A DNA stretch of 64,000 nt, taken from assembly GCA_022787425.1 (NCBI GenBank), contig JALFWB010000003.1:36377-100376 (forward strand), given 5' to 3'. The notes below the pieces were generated by a model. The model was not told the origin of the DNA. It saw only the letters and a list, made by a program, of their open reading frames with translations, and did not search any database. Positions 32,993-41,423 of the stretch are shown in pieces. Source of the stretch: Akkermansia sp. (GTDB taxonomy: Bacteria > Verrucomicrobiota > Verrucomicrobiia > Verrucomicrobiales > Akkermansiaceae). The stretch's first letter is position 1; every line of letters begins with the position of its first letter. Position numbers and translations under genes: made by a program.

Positions 32993-33794
32993 AGCCGAAT
33001 ACATCAAAGAATGGCGTGCGGATCATCCATGGAGCACGAATGCCATGGTTGAGCAGGATATGATCATCAGCCGGGCCCTCATCGCTGTATTCAGTGATCC
33101 ATTCCTGCGTGGGGAGCTTGCCTTTCGCGGGGGAACGGCACTGCACAAGCTTTACCTGAAGCCCCAGCCGAGATACTCGGAGGACATAGACCTGGTGCAG
33201 ATCCATCCGGGCCCCATACGCCCCATCATGGATCACCTGCGGGAGGCCCTGGACTTTCTCGGTTCCCCGTCTACCAAGACCACGAGAATGAGTAACAAGC
33301 TCATTTACCGCTTTGACTCGGAAATTGAGCCCGTAGAACCCATGCGACTCAAGGTGGAAATCAATTGTCGAGAACATTTCCATGTCCTCCCTTGGGTCTA
33401 TTTTCCGTTCTCCATGCAGACGGCATGGTTCTCGGGAGAAGCGCTCCTGACCACCTATGAGCTTGATGAACTGCTGGGTACGAAAATGAGAGCTCTCTTT
33501 CAACGCAAGAAAGGCAGAGACCTGTTTGACTTGGCATACGCCCTCAGACATGCAGCGGTTAATCGCGACTCTGTTCTGAGGTGTTTCGTGCGATATATGC
33601 TTTCCGCAGCGGATAAAGTCCCCACCTACAAGGAGTTTTCTATGAACATGGAGGAAAAGCTCTCGATGCACGATTTCGTATGCGACACAGCCCCCATCGT
33701 TCTCCCCTCCGTTCGTTTTTCCGCTGATGAAGCCTACGATGAAGTTGACCGGGCACTTTTGCGACACATTGATCTATATCGTTCGCAACTCTGA
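32985..33794 (+). CDS. abiEii: AbiEii-family nucleotidyltransferase toxin
   Basis: A 269-residue toxin of the DUF1814 nucleotidyltransferase family. Conserved motifs are visible: the AFRGGTALHKLYL loop, RYSEDIDLV with the catalytic acidic residues, a lysine-containing LKVEINCRE strand, and ELLGTKMRALFQRKKGRDLFDLAYAL (the KxRALxxRxKxRDxxDL motif). AbiEii enzymes modify tRNA acceptor ends or use GTP, halting growth and aborting phage infection. Translation is coupled to abiEi by an 8-base overlap. The gene is adjacent to a type I restriction system, making this a compact defence locus. Confidence 0.92.
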   Translation: MIEAEYIKEWRADHPWSTNAMVEQDMIISRALIAVFSDPFLRGELAFRGGTALHKLYLKPQPRYSEDIDLVQIHPGPIRPIMDHLREALDFLGSPSTKTTRMSNKLIYRFDSEIEPVEPMRLKVEINCREHFHVLPWVYFPFSMQTAWFSGEALLTTYELDELLGTKMRALFQRKKGRDLFDLAYALRHAAVNRDSVLRCFVRYMLSAADKVPTYKEFSMNMEEKLSMHDFVCDTAPIVLPSVRFSADEAYDEVDRALLRHIDLYRSQL

Positions 33795-33929
33795 GATTTG
33801 CATATTTCCCGCAATAAGATATGGAAATCGAATAAGTTTGCAGGAATTATGTGCAGAAAGACCACTGACTACATGAATGTAAGGGTGCGAGGCCTCACAC
33901 CGCAGTGGTAGACGGAAGAGAGGGGGGCT

Positions 33930-34094
33930 AACGCGGAAATTTCGGAAGTTTGGAAAAAGGAAGTTGATACGGTGCCTTGCTTGAGACTTTTTTTGCTGAA
34001 TATTCTGTAGCTGCCTATGATGAATTTGCTTTGAATTCTCGTCAAAGAACAGCATGATATTCAAGTTCCCGAATCTTCCGAAAATTCCGAGTCC
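33930..34094 (+). repeat. dispersed intergenic repeat, copy C (composite, MITE-like)
   Basis: The 368 bases between abiEii and hsdS hold no gene. They contain a forward module (AACGCGGAAATTTCGGAAG, 33930-33948), a central block, and an inverted module (CTTCCGAAAATTCCGAGTCC, 34075-34094). The 73 bases at 34022-34094 align with 52319-52391, beside hipBA, at roughly three quarters identity by eye. A further match to the end of the 110-base repeat, inverted, lies at about 34117-34145. Confidence 0.65.
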
Positions 34095-34162
34095 TCCCAT
34101 CATATCATCTGCCAACTATCCCGGCGGCAGGCAGTCTGCTCGGCGCCGGGATGGGTGGTGCC

Positions 34163-35587
34163 TTAGTCACACAGCGGTAGCAGCTCTTCCAGCTTCGCCA
34201 CAATGCGCTCTTGCTCCGCTAGGGGCGGAAGGGGGATGGGTATGGAGGCCAACTTGTCGTTTGAGATGTGCACGATGATATCACCTGTTGCTAATTTTGA
34301 TTTACAGCTGATGCCATGACCCGAATTGAGAACAGTTACGAGATACATAGGCACGATGGAGCATGGTGTATACCGCGTCATATCTCCACCTATGGCAAGA
34401 GAATCTTTGCCTTCATAGGCGACAGCTAAGGCAATATCAAAGTTATTCTCCCCGGTAAGTGCCATGAGAATATCCCCGCATTTCGCCTTTTTGCACACAT
34501 CAAAAAGAGGTCGAGGAATGAATGATACAGCCTCTGTGAATCTTGTTCGGAAAGTTGTGTACAGCTGGCCATAACGAACACACGGCAAGCCTTCCTGTAC
34601 GGTCTCTGTTTTTTTGATACCGCTTCCGCGTTCAAATGACCCGATCTCCCCCAGCCTCACCCACTTCCAGTTTTCCGGGATGTCGAAGGGGATATCCTTC
34701 TCCTCGATGGGTGGGAGGGGCTTTTCTTTTTTGAGCTTACCGACTTTGATGAGTCGTTTTTTCTCGGCGAGGATGGCGCGGTAGAGGTCCTCGGCGGAGC
34801 CGTCCTCGGGGCGTTGGTCGGTGAGTTTGCCTTGGATGGCCTCTTGGAGGAGGCTTTTGCGCATGGAGGCGGGGAAGCGCCGCTCCAGGGCCGTCAACTG
34901 CGTGTAGGCTTTCCCGTAGCGCTCGACCAGCGGCAGCAGCTCCTCCAGCTTCGCCACAATGCGCTCTTGCTCCGCCGGGGGCGGAAGGGATACGGGGATA
35001 GAGTTCATTTTTGCCTGATTCATCTTTGGCTGAGCTGTTCCGGAGATGTAGGGCGCAAGGGAAATGGCGTTTACAAAATAGGCAAGATACTTCATGCTGA
35101 ACCCGCAGCAGACATCGACAACATGAGCGTGATTATTAACCCAATACTGTCCCTCGGCTATGAAAGCCACAGGTGTTGAGCGATTAACGAGATTTGCACC
35201 ATCTTCCGCAATCAACAACAGAGGTTTATCGAAGAGAAAGTTGTCAACTTTATCAATGACTCCGGATGCACCATAGTAGTCATAGATCTTCTCTAACTTC
35301 TGTCTATCAATGGATGACAAAGGTATTCTCTCCGCATCCCGGTTGATTGTAATCTCCCCCAGCCTCACCCACTTCCAGTTTTCCGGGATATCGAAGGGGA
35401 TATCCTTCTCCTCGATGGGCGGGAGGGGTTTTTCTTTTTTTATCTTACCGGCTTTGATGAGTCGTTTTTTCTCGGCGATGATGGCGCGGTAGAGCTCCTC
35501 GGCGGAGCCGTCCTCGGGGCGTTGGTCGGTGAGTTTGCCTTGGATGGCCTCTTGGAGGAGGGAGGCCTTGAGTTGCTGCGGGGTCAT
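34163..35587 (-). CDS. hsdS: type I restriction-modification specificity subunit
   Basis: A 474-residue HsdS that chooses the DNA site for the HsdRMS complex. Two target recognition domains alternate with conserved regions. The N-terminal block LLQEAIQGKLTDQRPEDGSA to NWKWVRLGEI (about residues 10-79) recurs almost unchanged at about residues 245-315. The block PPPAEQERIVAKLEELLPL (about 200-218) recurs at the C terminus. Both pairs are also DNA repeats (209 and 61 bases). The protein stops right after the second block with LLPLCD, so the last conserved helix found after the first domain is missing. It overlaps hsdM by 4 bases (ATGA). Confidence 0.93.
   Translation of the reverse strand: MTPQQLKASLLQEAIQGKLTDQRPEDGSAEELYRAIIAEKKRLIKAGKIKKEKPLPPIEEKDIPFDIPENWKWVRLGEITINRDAERIPLSSIDRQKLEKIYDYYGASGVIDKVDNFLFDKPLLLIAEDGANLVNRSTPVAFIAEGQYWVNNHAHVVDVCCGFSMKYLAYFVNAISLAPYISGTAQPKMNQAKMNSIPVSLPPPAEQERIVAKLEELLPLVERYGKAYTQLTALERRFPASMRKSLLQEAIQGKLTDQRPEDGSAEDLYRAILAEKKRLIKVGKLKKEKPLPPIEEKDIPFDIPENWKWVRLGEIGSFERGSGIKKTETVQEGLPCVRYGQLYTTFRTRFTEAVSFIPRPLFDVCKKAKCGDILMALTGENNFDIALAVAYEGKDSLAIGGDMTRYTPCSIVPMYLVTVLNSGHGISCKSKLATGDIIVHISNDKLASIPIPLPPLAEQERIVAKLEELLPLCD
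34173..34233 (-). repeat. hsdS internal repeat 2, distal copy
   Basis: 61 bases nearly identical to 34929-34989, encoding the conserved AEQERIVAKLEELLPL segment. Confidence 0.85.
34644..34852 (-). repeat. hsdS internal repeat 1, distal copy
   Basis: 209 bases nearly identical to 35352-35560 in the same orientation, with only scattered differences and no gap seen. Confidence 0.9.
34929..34989 (-). repeat. hsdS internal repeat 2, proximal copy
   Basis: Partner of 34173-34233. Confidence 0.85.
35352..35560 (-). repeat. hsdS internal repeat 1, proximal copy
   Basis: Partner of 34644-34852. Confidence 0.9.
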
Positions 35588-37065
35588 GCGTCGATACCGA
35601 TTTTGGCTTGAAGTTCAGCGAGCACGCGGTCGATCTCGGCATTCAGGGAGGCGCGTTCCTCGCGGTAGCGGAGGATGAGGTCGCGGGGCGGCAGGATCTC
35701 CTCCTCCGTGTGGGGGAAACCGCATTGGTCCAGATTGTAACCGAGGGCCGCCAGCTGCTCGGCGGAGAAAGCGCGGGCCTGCGGGGCGGCGTCATCGCCC
35801 AGCGGGGTACGCGCCTTCCACCAGCGGCGCAGGGGATCGAAGTGCTCGGAGCGCATGGGCTTGGTCTTGCTGAAGTGCTTGTAGCCCTGCGGCATGTCCA
35901 GGCGGTAGAACCAGGTCTCCTTTGTGGGCCCCGTTGCGTCGAAGAACAGGATATTGGTGGTGATGGAGGTATAGGGCGCAAACACGCTGGCGGGCAGGCG
36001 CACGATGGTGTGCAGGTTGAACTCCGAGAGCAGGCGCTGCTTGATGGTGAGCTTGGCCGTATCCGACCCGAAGAGGAAACCGTCCGGCAGCACCACGGCG
36101 GCGCGCCCGTTGCGGCGCAGGCGGTAGAGGATCACCGCCATGAAGAGATCCGCCGTCTCACTGCTCGCCAAGTCATCCGGGAAGTGGGTCTTGATGTCCG
36201 CCTTCTCGGAGCCACCGTAGGGCGGGTTCATCAGGATGACATCCACCCGATCCCGCTCCGTGTAGTCCAGCACATCGTGGGCCAGGCTGTTACCGTGCGT
36301 GATGCGCGGAGCCTCCGCATCATGCAGCAGCAGGTTGGTGAGGCAGAGCATGAAGGGGAAGGGCTTTTTCTCCACCCCGATGAAAGAATCCGCCCAAAGG
36401 CGGAAATCATCCGCGCGCTTGACGGCAGGCTGCAGGGCCTTGAGCCAGGAGGTGATGAAACCGCCCGTGCCGCAGGCAAAGTCCGCCATGGTCTCCCCCA
36501 ACTGCGGGCGAATCATCTCCGCCATAAAATCCGTGACGGCGCGCGGCGTGTAGAATTCACCCGCCGTACCGGCATTCTGCAGCTCCTTGAGCAGGCTCTC
36601 ATAAATATCCGCGAAAGCGTGGCTCTGCGTATAGTCCCCGAAGTCGATTTCATCGATGAGGTTAAGCACCCGGCGCAGCAGCACGCCGTCCTTCATATAG
36701 TTGTGCGCGTCCGCGAAAGCCGCCTGCACGATGGCCTGCGCGGGCGGGGTCTTCTCCGTAACAGGCAGGGAGCGCAGGGTGGGGAAGAGCGTATTGTTCA
36801 CGAAATCCAGCAGCGCGGGCCCCGTCGGGCAGCGCGCGGGGTCCGGATTATCTGCGGCCCAATTGCACCAGCGGCAGGGCTCCGGGATGATGGAAGAGAA
36901 GTTCTCCTCCCGCGCGGCGCGCTCCTCCTCCTTGGCGGCGTAGACCTTCAGGAAGAGCATCCAGGCAATTTGCTCGATGCGCTGGGCATCGCCGTTGATG
37001 CCGGGGTCATTGCGCATGATGTCGCGGAAACGCTTGATGAACGAGGATATATTCGGGGCACTCAT
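35584..37065 (-). CDS. hsdM: type I restriction-modification N6-adenine methyltransferase subunit
   Basis: A 493-residue HsdM that, with HsdS, methylates adenine at the recognition site and protects host DNA. The N-terminal helical domain (about residues 1-150) starts NISSFIKRFRDIMRND. The SAM-binding motif DFACGTGGFITSWLKAL and the catalytic NPPYGGSEKADI are both present, followed by GRAAVVLPDGFLFG. The gene lies between hsdR (15-base gap upstream) and hsdS (4-base overlap downstream), an R-M-S order on the minus strand. Confidence 0.95.
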   Translation of the reverse strand: MSAPNISSFIKRFRDIMRNDPGINGDAQRIEQIAWMLFLKVYAAKEEERAAREENFSSIIPEPCRWCNWAADNPDPARCPTGPALLDFVNNTLFPTLRSLPVTEKTPPAQAIVQAAFADAHNYMKDGVLLRRVLNLIDEIDFGDYTQSHAFADIYESLLKELQNAGTAGEFYTPRAVTDFMAEMIRPQLGETMADFACGTGGFITSWLKALQPAVKRADDFRLWADSFIGVEKKPFPFMLCLTNLLLHDAEAPRITHGNSLAHDVLDYTERDRVDVILMNPPYGGSEKADIKTHFPDDLASSETADLFMAVILYRLRRNGRAAVVLPDGFLFGSDTAKLTIKQRLLSEFNLHTIVRLPASVFAPYTSITTNILFFDATGPTKETWFYRLDMPQGYKHFSKTKPMRSEHFDPLRRWWKARTPLGDDAAPQARAFSAEQLAALGYNLDQCGFPHTEEEILPPRDLILRYREERASLNAEIDRVLAELQAKIGIDA

Positions 37066-37080
37066 GATGAAAAGGGGTTA

Positions 37081-39501
37081 TTACACAGCCGGGCGCGACG
37101 GTGCGGCGCCGATGATGGCACTCTGCAGCTCCTGCACCGCGCGGAAGTACTCCGCCCGCCCGCCGAAGAAAGAGAAGATCTTGGTGATGCTGCCCATGCG
37201 GCGGAAGGGGTCGATGCTCAGCACATCGACCTTGGCCAGCTCCCCGCTGCCCACCCGCGCGTACTGCTCCAGCAAAGCCTGCAGCACCTGCCGGGCCTCC
37301 GGCGCGTAGCGGGAGAAGAAATCGCGCCTCCGCACCTGCTCCGCGCGCTCTCGGCGGGTGAGCGGTGCCTGCCCGAAGGCTACATAGCAGAGGAAATCGA
37401 AGTCATCCACCTCCTCCATACCGCGATCCTTCTTGAGGGACGCCAAGTCGATACCGTTCGCCTCCAGCAGCTCGCGCAGGGCGGTCTGCTTCTGCTGCTC
37501 CGGCCAGTTGCGGATAAACTCCTGCAGGGAGCTGACACCGCCGCGCACGGTCTCGCGCGTGTAGTCCATGATGTCCATGGTGCGCAGCAGTTTACCCTCG
37601 CTGTCGTAGACGGAAACGCGCTCCAGTGTCACATAGACCTTGCAGCCGTCCCGGTGCACGACAGGCTTGGGCGCACGCAGACCCGGAGGGGGCGGCGGAT
37701 TCGGCCCCGGGCCGGGCTGCGGCTTAGGCGGGGTTGGCTTGGGCCCCGGGCCGGGCTGCGGCTCCACGGTCTCCACCGGGCCATCCCAAGCGGGGTCTGC
37801 AAACAGGCGGGAGACCTTCCGCAGGTCCATCACGGTGAAGGAAGTTTTGCCGTCCTCCCAGCGCAGGCGGGTACCGCGTCCGATGATCTGCTTGAACTCC
37901 GTCATGGAGTTGATCATCTTGTCCAGCACAATGAGCTTCACCATCTTGCAATCCAGCCCCGTAGACAGCAGCTTGGAGGTGGTGGCAATCACGGGTGTCT
38001 CTGCCGAGGTGGAGATGAAGTACTTGAGCTTGCTCTTGCCGACGGCATCGTGGCCCGTGATGCGTACCACATAATCCGGGTACTTCTGCACCATGTCCTC
38101 GTTGGCATTCACCAAAGCCGTGCGCATGCGGTCGGCGGCTTCCTCATCCGCGCAGAACACGATGGTGCGCGCCATGGGGTCCGTTCGCCGCAGGTAGGAA
38201 GTGATGCGCTCCGCCACCTCGCGGATGCGGTCGGTGAGCACGATGTTGGTGTCGTAGTCCCGCTCGTTGTAGATGCGGTCCTCGATGGGGTTGCCGAAGT
38301 AGTCCCGCTGGTCCTTCACGGGCCGCCAGCCGTCGCTGATGTTGAGCTGCACCTCGATGACGCGGAAAGGAGCCAGGAAGCCGTCCTCAATGCCTTGGTT
38401 GAGGCTGTAGATGAAGAGAGGCTCGCCGAAATAGCGGATGTTGGACTGATCTGCGGTCTCCTTGGGCGTGGCCGTCATGCCGATTTGCGTGGCGGAGGAG
38501 AAGTACTCGAGAATGCAGCGCCAGCGGCTGTCTGCCTTCGCGGAGCCCCGGTGGCACTCGTCTACGATGATGAGGTCAAAGAAATTGGGCGGGAAGAATT
38601 TGTACTTCTCCGTCAGGGGCGCGTCCTCGTCCTCCTCCTCGCCGTCGGCGTCGCTGCCGGTGAGCTGCTGGTAGAGGCCGAAGTAGACTTGGTAGGCAGT
38701 CAGGCCGTTGCGGTCATCGCGGGAGAAGTCGATCTTGTGCACCACGGAGCCGAGCGGCGCGAAGTCCTGCTGGATGGATTGGTCCACCAGGAAGTTGCGA
38801 TCCGCCAGGTAGAGCACGCGGTGGCGCAGGCCGCTGCGCAGCAGTCGCCACACGATCTGGAAAGCCGTGTAGGTTTTGCCCGTGCCCGTGGCCATCACCA
38901 GCAGCAAGCGACGCCGCCCGGCCGCAATGGCATCCAGCGTGCGGTTGACAGCCACGCTCTGGTAATAGCGCGGAGAGTGCACCCCCGCACCGCTGTAGTA
39001 CGGTTGCTTGCGCACCTGTGCCAGTCGGCGGTCTGTCTCGGTCTCCTCCGCCGCAGCCAGCCCCTCGTGCCGGTCCCCGGACGACGCCAAGCGCGCCAGA
39101 AGCTCCTCCGCTGTGGGGAAGTCCTCCATGGCCAGGTAACGCTCCTTCCCCGTCAGGTAATCATGCTCGGTGAAGCCGGAGCCGTTGCTGCTGTAGGCAA
39201 AGGGCACATCCAGCATCTCCGCATACTGCATGGCTTGCTGCAGGCCGTCCGATACGCTGTGGGCGTTGTCCTTGGCCTCCACCACCGCCAAGGGGTAATG
39301 CGCCCGCCGGTAGAGGATGTAATCCGCCTTCTTGCGCTTGCCGCGGGTGGGGATGTTGCCTTGGATGTTCACCTTGCCATCCGTGAGGCAGACCTCCATG
39401 GCGATGAGAAAACGGTCCCACTTACGCTCCAATGCGGGCGTAATCAACAGGCGCTTCACGTCTTCCTCGCTCATGCGCTTTCCTGTGTGTACGGACTCCA
39501 T
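37081..39501 (-). CDS. hsdR: type I restriction endonuclease subunit
   Basis: An 806-residue HsdR motor and nuclease. The N-terminal nuclease domain shows the AVVEAKDNAHS motif of the PD-(D/E)xK type. The SF2 translocase core has Walker A MATGTGKTYTA, the DECHRGSA box, MTATPKETAD and IGRGTRLRWEDGK. Between about residues 580 and 620 lies a proline/glycine-rich linker (PGPGPKPTPPKPQPGPG) that separates the motor from the C-terminal domain. The first ATG is annotated; MSEEDVKRL at residue 10 (39474) is an equally good start. A promoter lies about 40 bases upstream. Confidence 0.94.
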   Translation of the reverse strand: MESVHTGKRMSEEDVKRLLITPALERKWDRFLIAMEVCLTDGKVNIQGNIPTRGKRKKADYILYRRAHYPLAVVEAKDNAHSVSDGLQQAMQYAEMLDVPFAYSSNGSGFTEHDYLTGKERYLAMEDFPTAEELLARLASSGDRHEGLAAAEETETDRRLAQVRKQPYYSGAGVHSPRYYQSVAVNRTLDAIAAGRRRLLLVMATGTGKTYTAFQIVWRLLRSGLRHRVLYLADRNFLVDQSIQQDFAPLGSVVHKIDFSRDDRNGLTAYQVYFGLYQQLTGSDADGEEEDEDAPLTEKYKFFPPNFFDLIIVDECHRGSAKADSRWRCILEYFSSATQIGMTATPKETADQSNIRYFGEPLFIYSLNQGIEDGFLAPFRVIEVQLNISDGWRPVKDQRDYFGNPIEDRIYNERDYDTNIVLTDRIREVAERITSYLRRTDPMARTIVFCADEEAADRMRTALVNANEDMVQKYPDYVVRITGHDAVGKSKLKYFISTSAETPVIATTSKLLSTGLDCKMVKLIVLDKMINSMTEFKQIIGRGTRLRWEDGKTSFTVMDLRKVSRLFADPAWDGPVETVEPQPGPGPKPTPPKPQPGPGPNPPPPPGLRAPKPVVHRDGCKVYVTLERVSVYDSEGKLLRTMDIMDYTRETVRGGVSSLQEFIRNWPEQQKQTALRELLEANGIDLASLKKDRGMEEVDDFDFLCYVAFGQAPLTRRERAEQVRRRDFFSRYAPEARQVLQALLEQYARVGSGELAKVDVLSIDPFRRMGSITKIFSFFGGRAEYFRAVQELQSAIIGAAPSRPAV
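37703..37763 (-). repeat. short tandem repeat inside hsdR
   Basis: A 22-base GC-rich unit at 37703-37724 recurs exactly at 37742-37763 (39-base period), encoding the proline/glycine-rich linker. Confidence 0.75.
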
Positions 39502-39539
39502 GGCTCACTCTGCCGCCCCGGGACCCCGGGGATAAGACT

Positions 39540-39567
39540 ACCATATCATACAACGCTGAAAAGTCAA
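39540..39567 (-). promoter_or_regulatory. possible promoter of hsdRMS
   Basis: On the minus strand TTGACT (39562-39567), a 16-base spacer, then TATGGT (39540-39545). Confidence 0.45.
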
Positions 39568-39628
39568 GCCAAAAATGACACCATTGACTCTGCTGTAGTC
39601 AGCCAATCTCAAAGCACCATTTCTGAGC

Positions 39629-39663
39629 TAAAAACCCGCCGCAGCGGGAAGGGCTGCGGCGGG
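39629..39663 (-). terminator. minus-strand terminator with no gene in front of it
   Basis: An 11-pair stem (CCCGCCGCAGC with GCTGCGGCGGG) is followed on the minus strand by five T. No minus-strand gene precedes it, so it either shields hsdR from antisense transcription or is a remnant of a lost gene. Confidence 0.7.
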
Positions 39664-39763
39664 CGGGGAGGGAATGGTGAGGGGAAGACTCATTCTTTCT
39701 CGCGGCGGAAAAAAGGGCTCAGAGGGAGGTTGACAGCATGTGCTATAATGGTATTGTCCCATT

Positions 39764-40786
39764 GTGAGTGCTATGAAATTGAAAACACATGAACAGATTG
39801 CCGGCGGCCTTCATGGTCGGGATTGCGTACGAATCATCATGGAGTGCACGGAGTGCCTGGAGGTGCAGCACCTCGCGATAGGTGCAACGCGAGCTGAAGT
39901 GCTGGAGCCCCTGCGGAAGGTCTTCCGGGCCGGGGTGCAGTCCATCTCGGAGCGCGAGAACACCGTGACTCTGGAGACGGCGGCTTGGGAGAGCATACGA
40001 GCGCGCGATGGGCGGCGCAAGGCAACACTGCGTGACCTGCGGCATTTTGTGCGCCGCATGATGCGCCAACGAGACATGGCCTGCAAGCCCCTGCGCAGCA
40101 TGCAGACGCGGGATTGCCGGGCACTGCTGCAGCGTTGCTTCGGCAACAGCGCGCACAGCTACCGCAAGGGCCGCGCCATCCTGCACAGCATCTTTGACTT
40201 CGGTATGCGGAGGGAGTGGTGCGACAAAAACCCCGTGGACCGCATCGAGAACCCCTATGTCAGCGAGACGGAAATTTGCCCGCTGAGCCCCAAAGAATGC
40301 TCCCGGCTGACGCGCGCGGCCGCCTGCACGGAGCACCGGGATATGCAGCTCTCCCTCCACCTGCTCATGTACTGCGGCATTCGACCGGCCGAGGTGCAGC
40401 GCATCGACCCCTTCCGCGACATCGATTGGAAGGCTCGGGAGGTGCACATCCGCCCCAGCACCAGCAAAACCGGCGGCGGTCGAGTCCTCCCCCTGCGGAG
40501 GGCCGGTGACCTTCTGCGCTCGCATTGTCCCATGGTCATTCCCAAGTCTTGGGAGCGACGATGGAAGAACCTGCGCCGCGCCGCCGGCTTCCACCAATGG
40601 AAAGCCGATGTACTGCGGCATACCTTCGCTACCTACCATGTCCAGTTCTTCCATGATTACGCGGCCCTACAGGTGGAGATGGGTCACCGAGACCTATCCA
40701 TGCTGCGATCTCGCTACGTTAATTCTCTCCCGGGCGCCCGCCAGGATGCGCGTGAATTCTGGCGCTCTACCACTGCCACTGCCTAG
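39764..40786 (+). CDS. tyrosine recombinase/integrase
   Basis: A 340-residue site-specific recombinase. The C-terminal catalytic domain has the full set of residues: arginine in YCGIRPAEVQR, lysine in STSKTGGGR, HxxR in VLRHTFATYH, the second histidine in MGHRDLSM, and the tyrosine in SRYVNS. The N-terminal part (about residues 75-150) forms the core-binding SAM-like domain (TLRDLRHFVRRMM...SYRKGRAILHSIFDF). The first ATG is used; MKLKTH three codons later is possible. It lies next to the type I RM genes and may mobilise the island or rearrange hsdS; neither is shown by the sequence. A strong terminator follows. Confidence 0.92.
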   Translation: MSAMKLKTHEQIAGGLHGRDCVRIIMECTECLEVQHLAIGATRAEVLEPLRKVFRAGVQSISERENTVTLETAAWESIRARDGRRKATLRDLRHFVRRMMRQRDMACKPLRSMQTRDCRALLQRCFGNSAHSYRKGRAILHSIFDFGMRREWCDKNPVDRIENPYVSETEICPLSPKECSRLTRAAACTEHRDMQLSLHLLMYCGIRPAEVQRIDPFRDIDWKAREVHIRPSTSKTGGGRVLPLRRAGDLLRSHCPMVIPKSWERRWKNLRRAAGFHQWKADVLRHTFATYHVQFFHDYAALQVEMGHRDLSMLRSRYVNSLPGARQDAREFWRSTTATA

Positions 40787-40897
40787 TCTCTCAATTCTTG
40801 CTTCTGCCCGAATCCCTTTATTATTAACCCTTTAACCCCATATCAGCAAATCACACTTAGAGTTTCATTCATACCAGATCCTGTTCCCTCCCCTGCC

Positions 40898-40934
40898 GGC
40901 TTGCTTTTCTCTCAAAAAGCAAGCCTGATTTTTT
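40898..40934 (+). terminator. terminator of the integrase gene
   Basis: GGCTTGCTTTT pairs with AAAAAGCAAGCC around a 5-base loop, followed by TGATTTTTT. The remaining bases between the integrase and panD (40787-41039) hold no ORF apart from this terminator, the panD promoter and a possible att-like match at 40875-40890. Confidence 0.85.
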
Positions 40935-40988
40935 GCCCCGGCGGGAAGGGTGGGCGTAACGTTTTTTCGGCAGATTGCATGATTTGGC

Positions 40989-41017
40989 TTGACCAAAGCG
41001 GGAAAAAGTAGTTTCAT
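40989..41017 (+). promoter_or_regulatory. possible promoter of panD
   Basis: TTGACC (40989-40994), a 17-base spacer, then TTTCAT (41012-41017). Confidence 0.5.
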
Positions 41018-41039
41018 AGTCGCCCGTCAATTCTCTGTC

Positions 41040-41381
41040 ATGCTAGTTTCACAGTTGAAATCGAAGATTCACCGCGCCATGGTCACCCGGGGTGACGTGG
41101 AGTATGAAGGAAGCATCGAGATTCCCGAGGATTTGGTCAAGGCCAGTGGGCTGTGGCCCGGGGAGAAGGTGCTGGTGGCCTCGGTAACCACCGGAAACCG
41201 CTTTGAGACCTATGTGTTGGTGGGGCCGCCGGGAACGGGGCAGATCATCGTCAACGGCGGGGCTGCTCATCTCATCAAGGCCGGTGAACGGGTCGTGATC
41301 ATGAGTTTTGCCTTGGATGACAAGCCCATCACGCCCACGCGTATCATCTGCAATGAGCATAACGAGATCATTGCACAATAA
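41040..41381 (+). CDS. panD: aspartate 1-decarboxylase
   Basis: Pyruvoyl enzyme that makes beta-alanine for pantothenate and coenzyme A. The 113 residues match the family. The proenzyme self-cleaves between G24 and S25, seen here in EYEGSIEIP at exactly that position, to form the pyruvoyl group. LKSKIHRA at the start, the RFETYVL strand and INGGAAHL-like VNGGAAHLI are all conserved. The start at MLVSQLKSK is preferred over an upstream ATG that would add 17 atypical residues overlapping the promoter. Confidence 0.95.
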   Translation: MLVSQLKSKIHRAMVTRGDVEYEGSIEIPEDLVKASGLWPGEKVLVASVTTGNRFETYVLVGPPGTGQIIVNGGAAHLIKAGERVVIMSFALDDKPITPTRIICNEHNEIIAQ

Positions 41382-41388
41382 TTCTTGC

Positions 41389-41417
41389 TTTACAAGCCGC
41401 TTTCCCTCTGCTATAAT
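41389..41417 (+). promoter_or_regulatory. promoter of secG, predicted leaderless
   Basis: TTTACA (41389-41394), a 17-base spacer, a perfect TATAAT (41412-41417), then 6 bases to the ATG. Confidence 0.7.
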
Positions 41418-41423
41418 CTCGCC

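Noticed and set aside
34120..34150. CCCGGCG/CGCCGGG hairpin as hsdS terminator
   Set aside because: The stem is good but no T tract follows on the minus strand; it belongs to the dispersed repeat instead.
39730..39749. TTGACA and TATAAT in front of the integrase as a promoter
   Set aside because: The boxes are only 8 bases apart, too close for sigma70; no better pair was found.
35608..39792. 1394-codon open frame on the plus strand
   Set aside because: It is the antisense shadow of hsdM and hsdR. Both of those have complete catalytic motifs on the minus strand; the plus-strand translation is rich in H, R, G and L with no domain.
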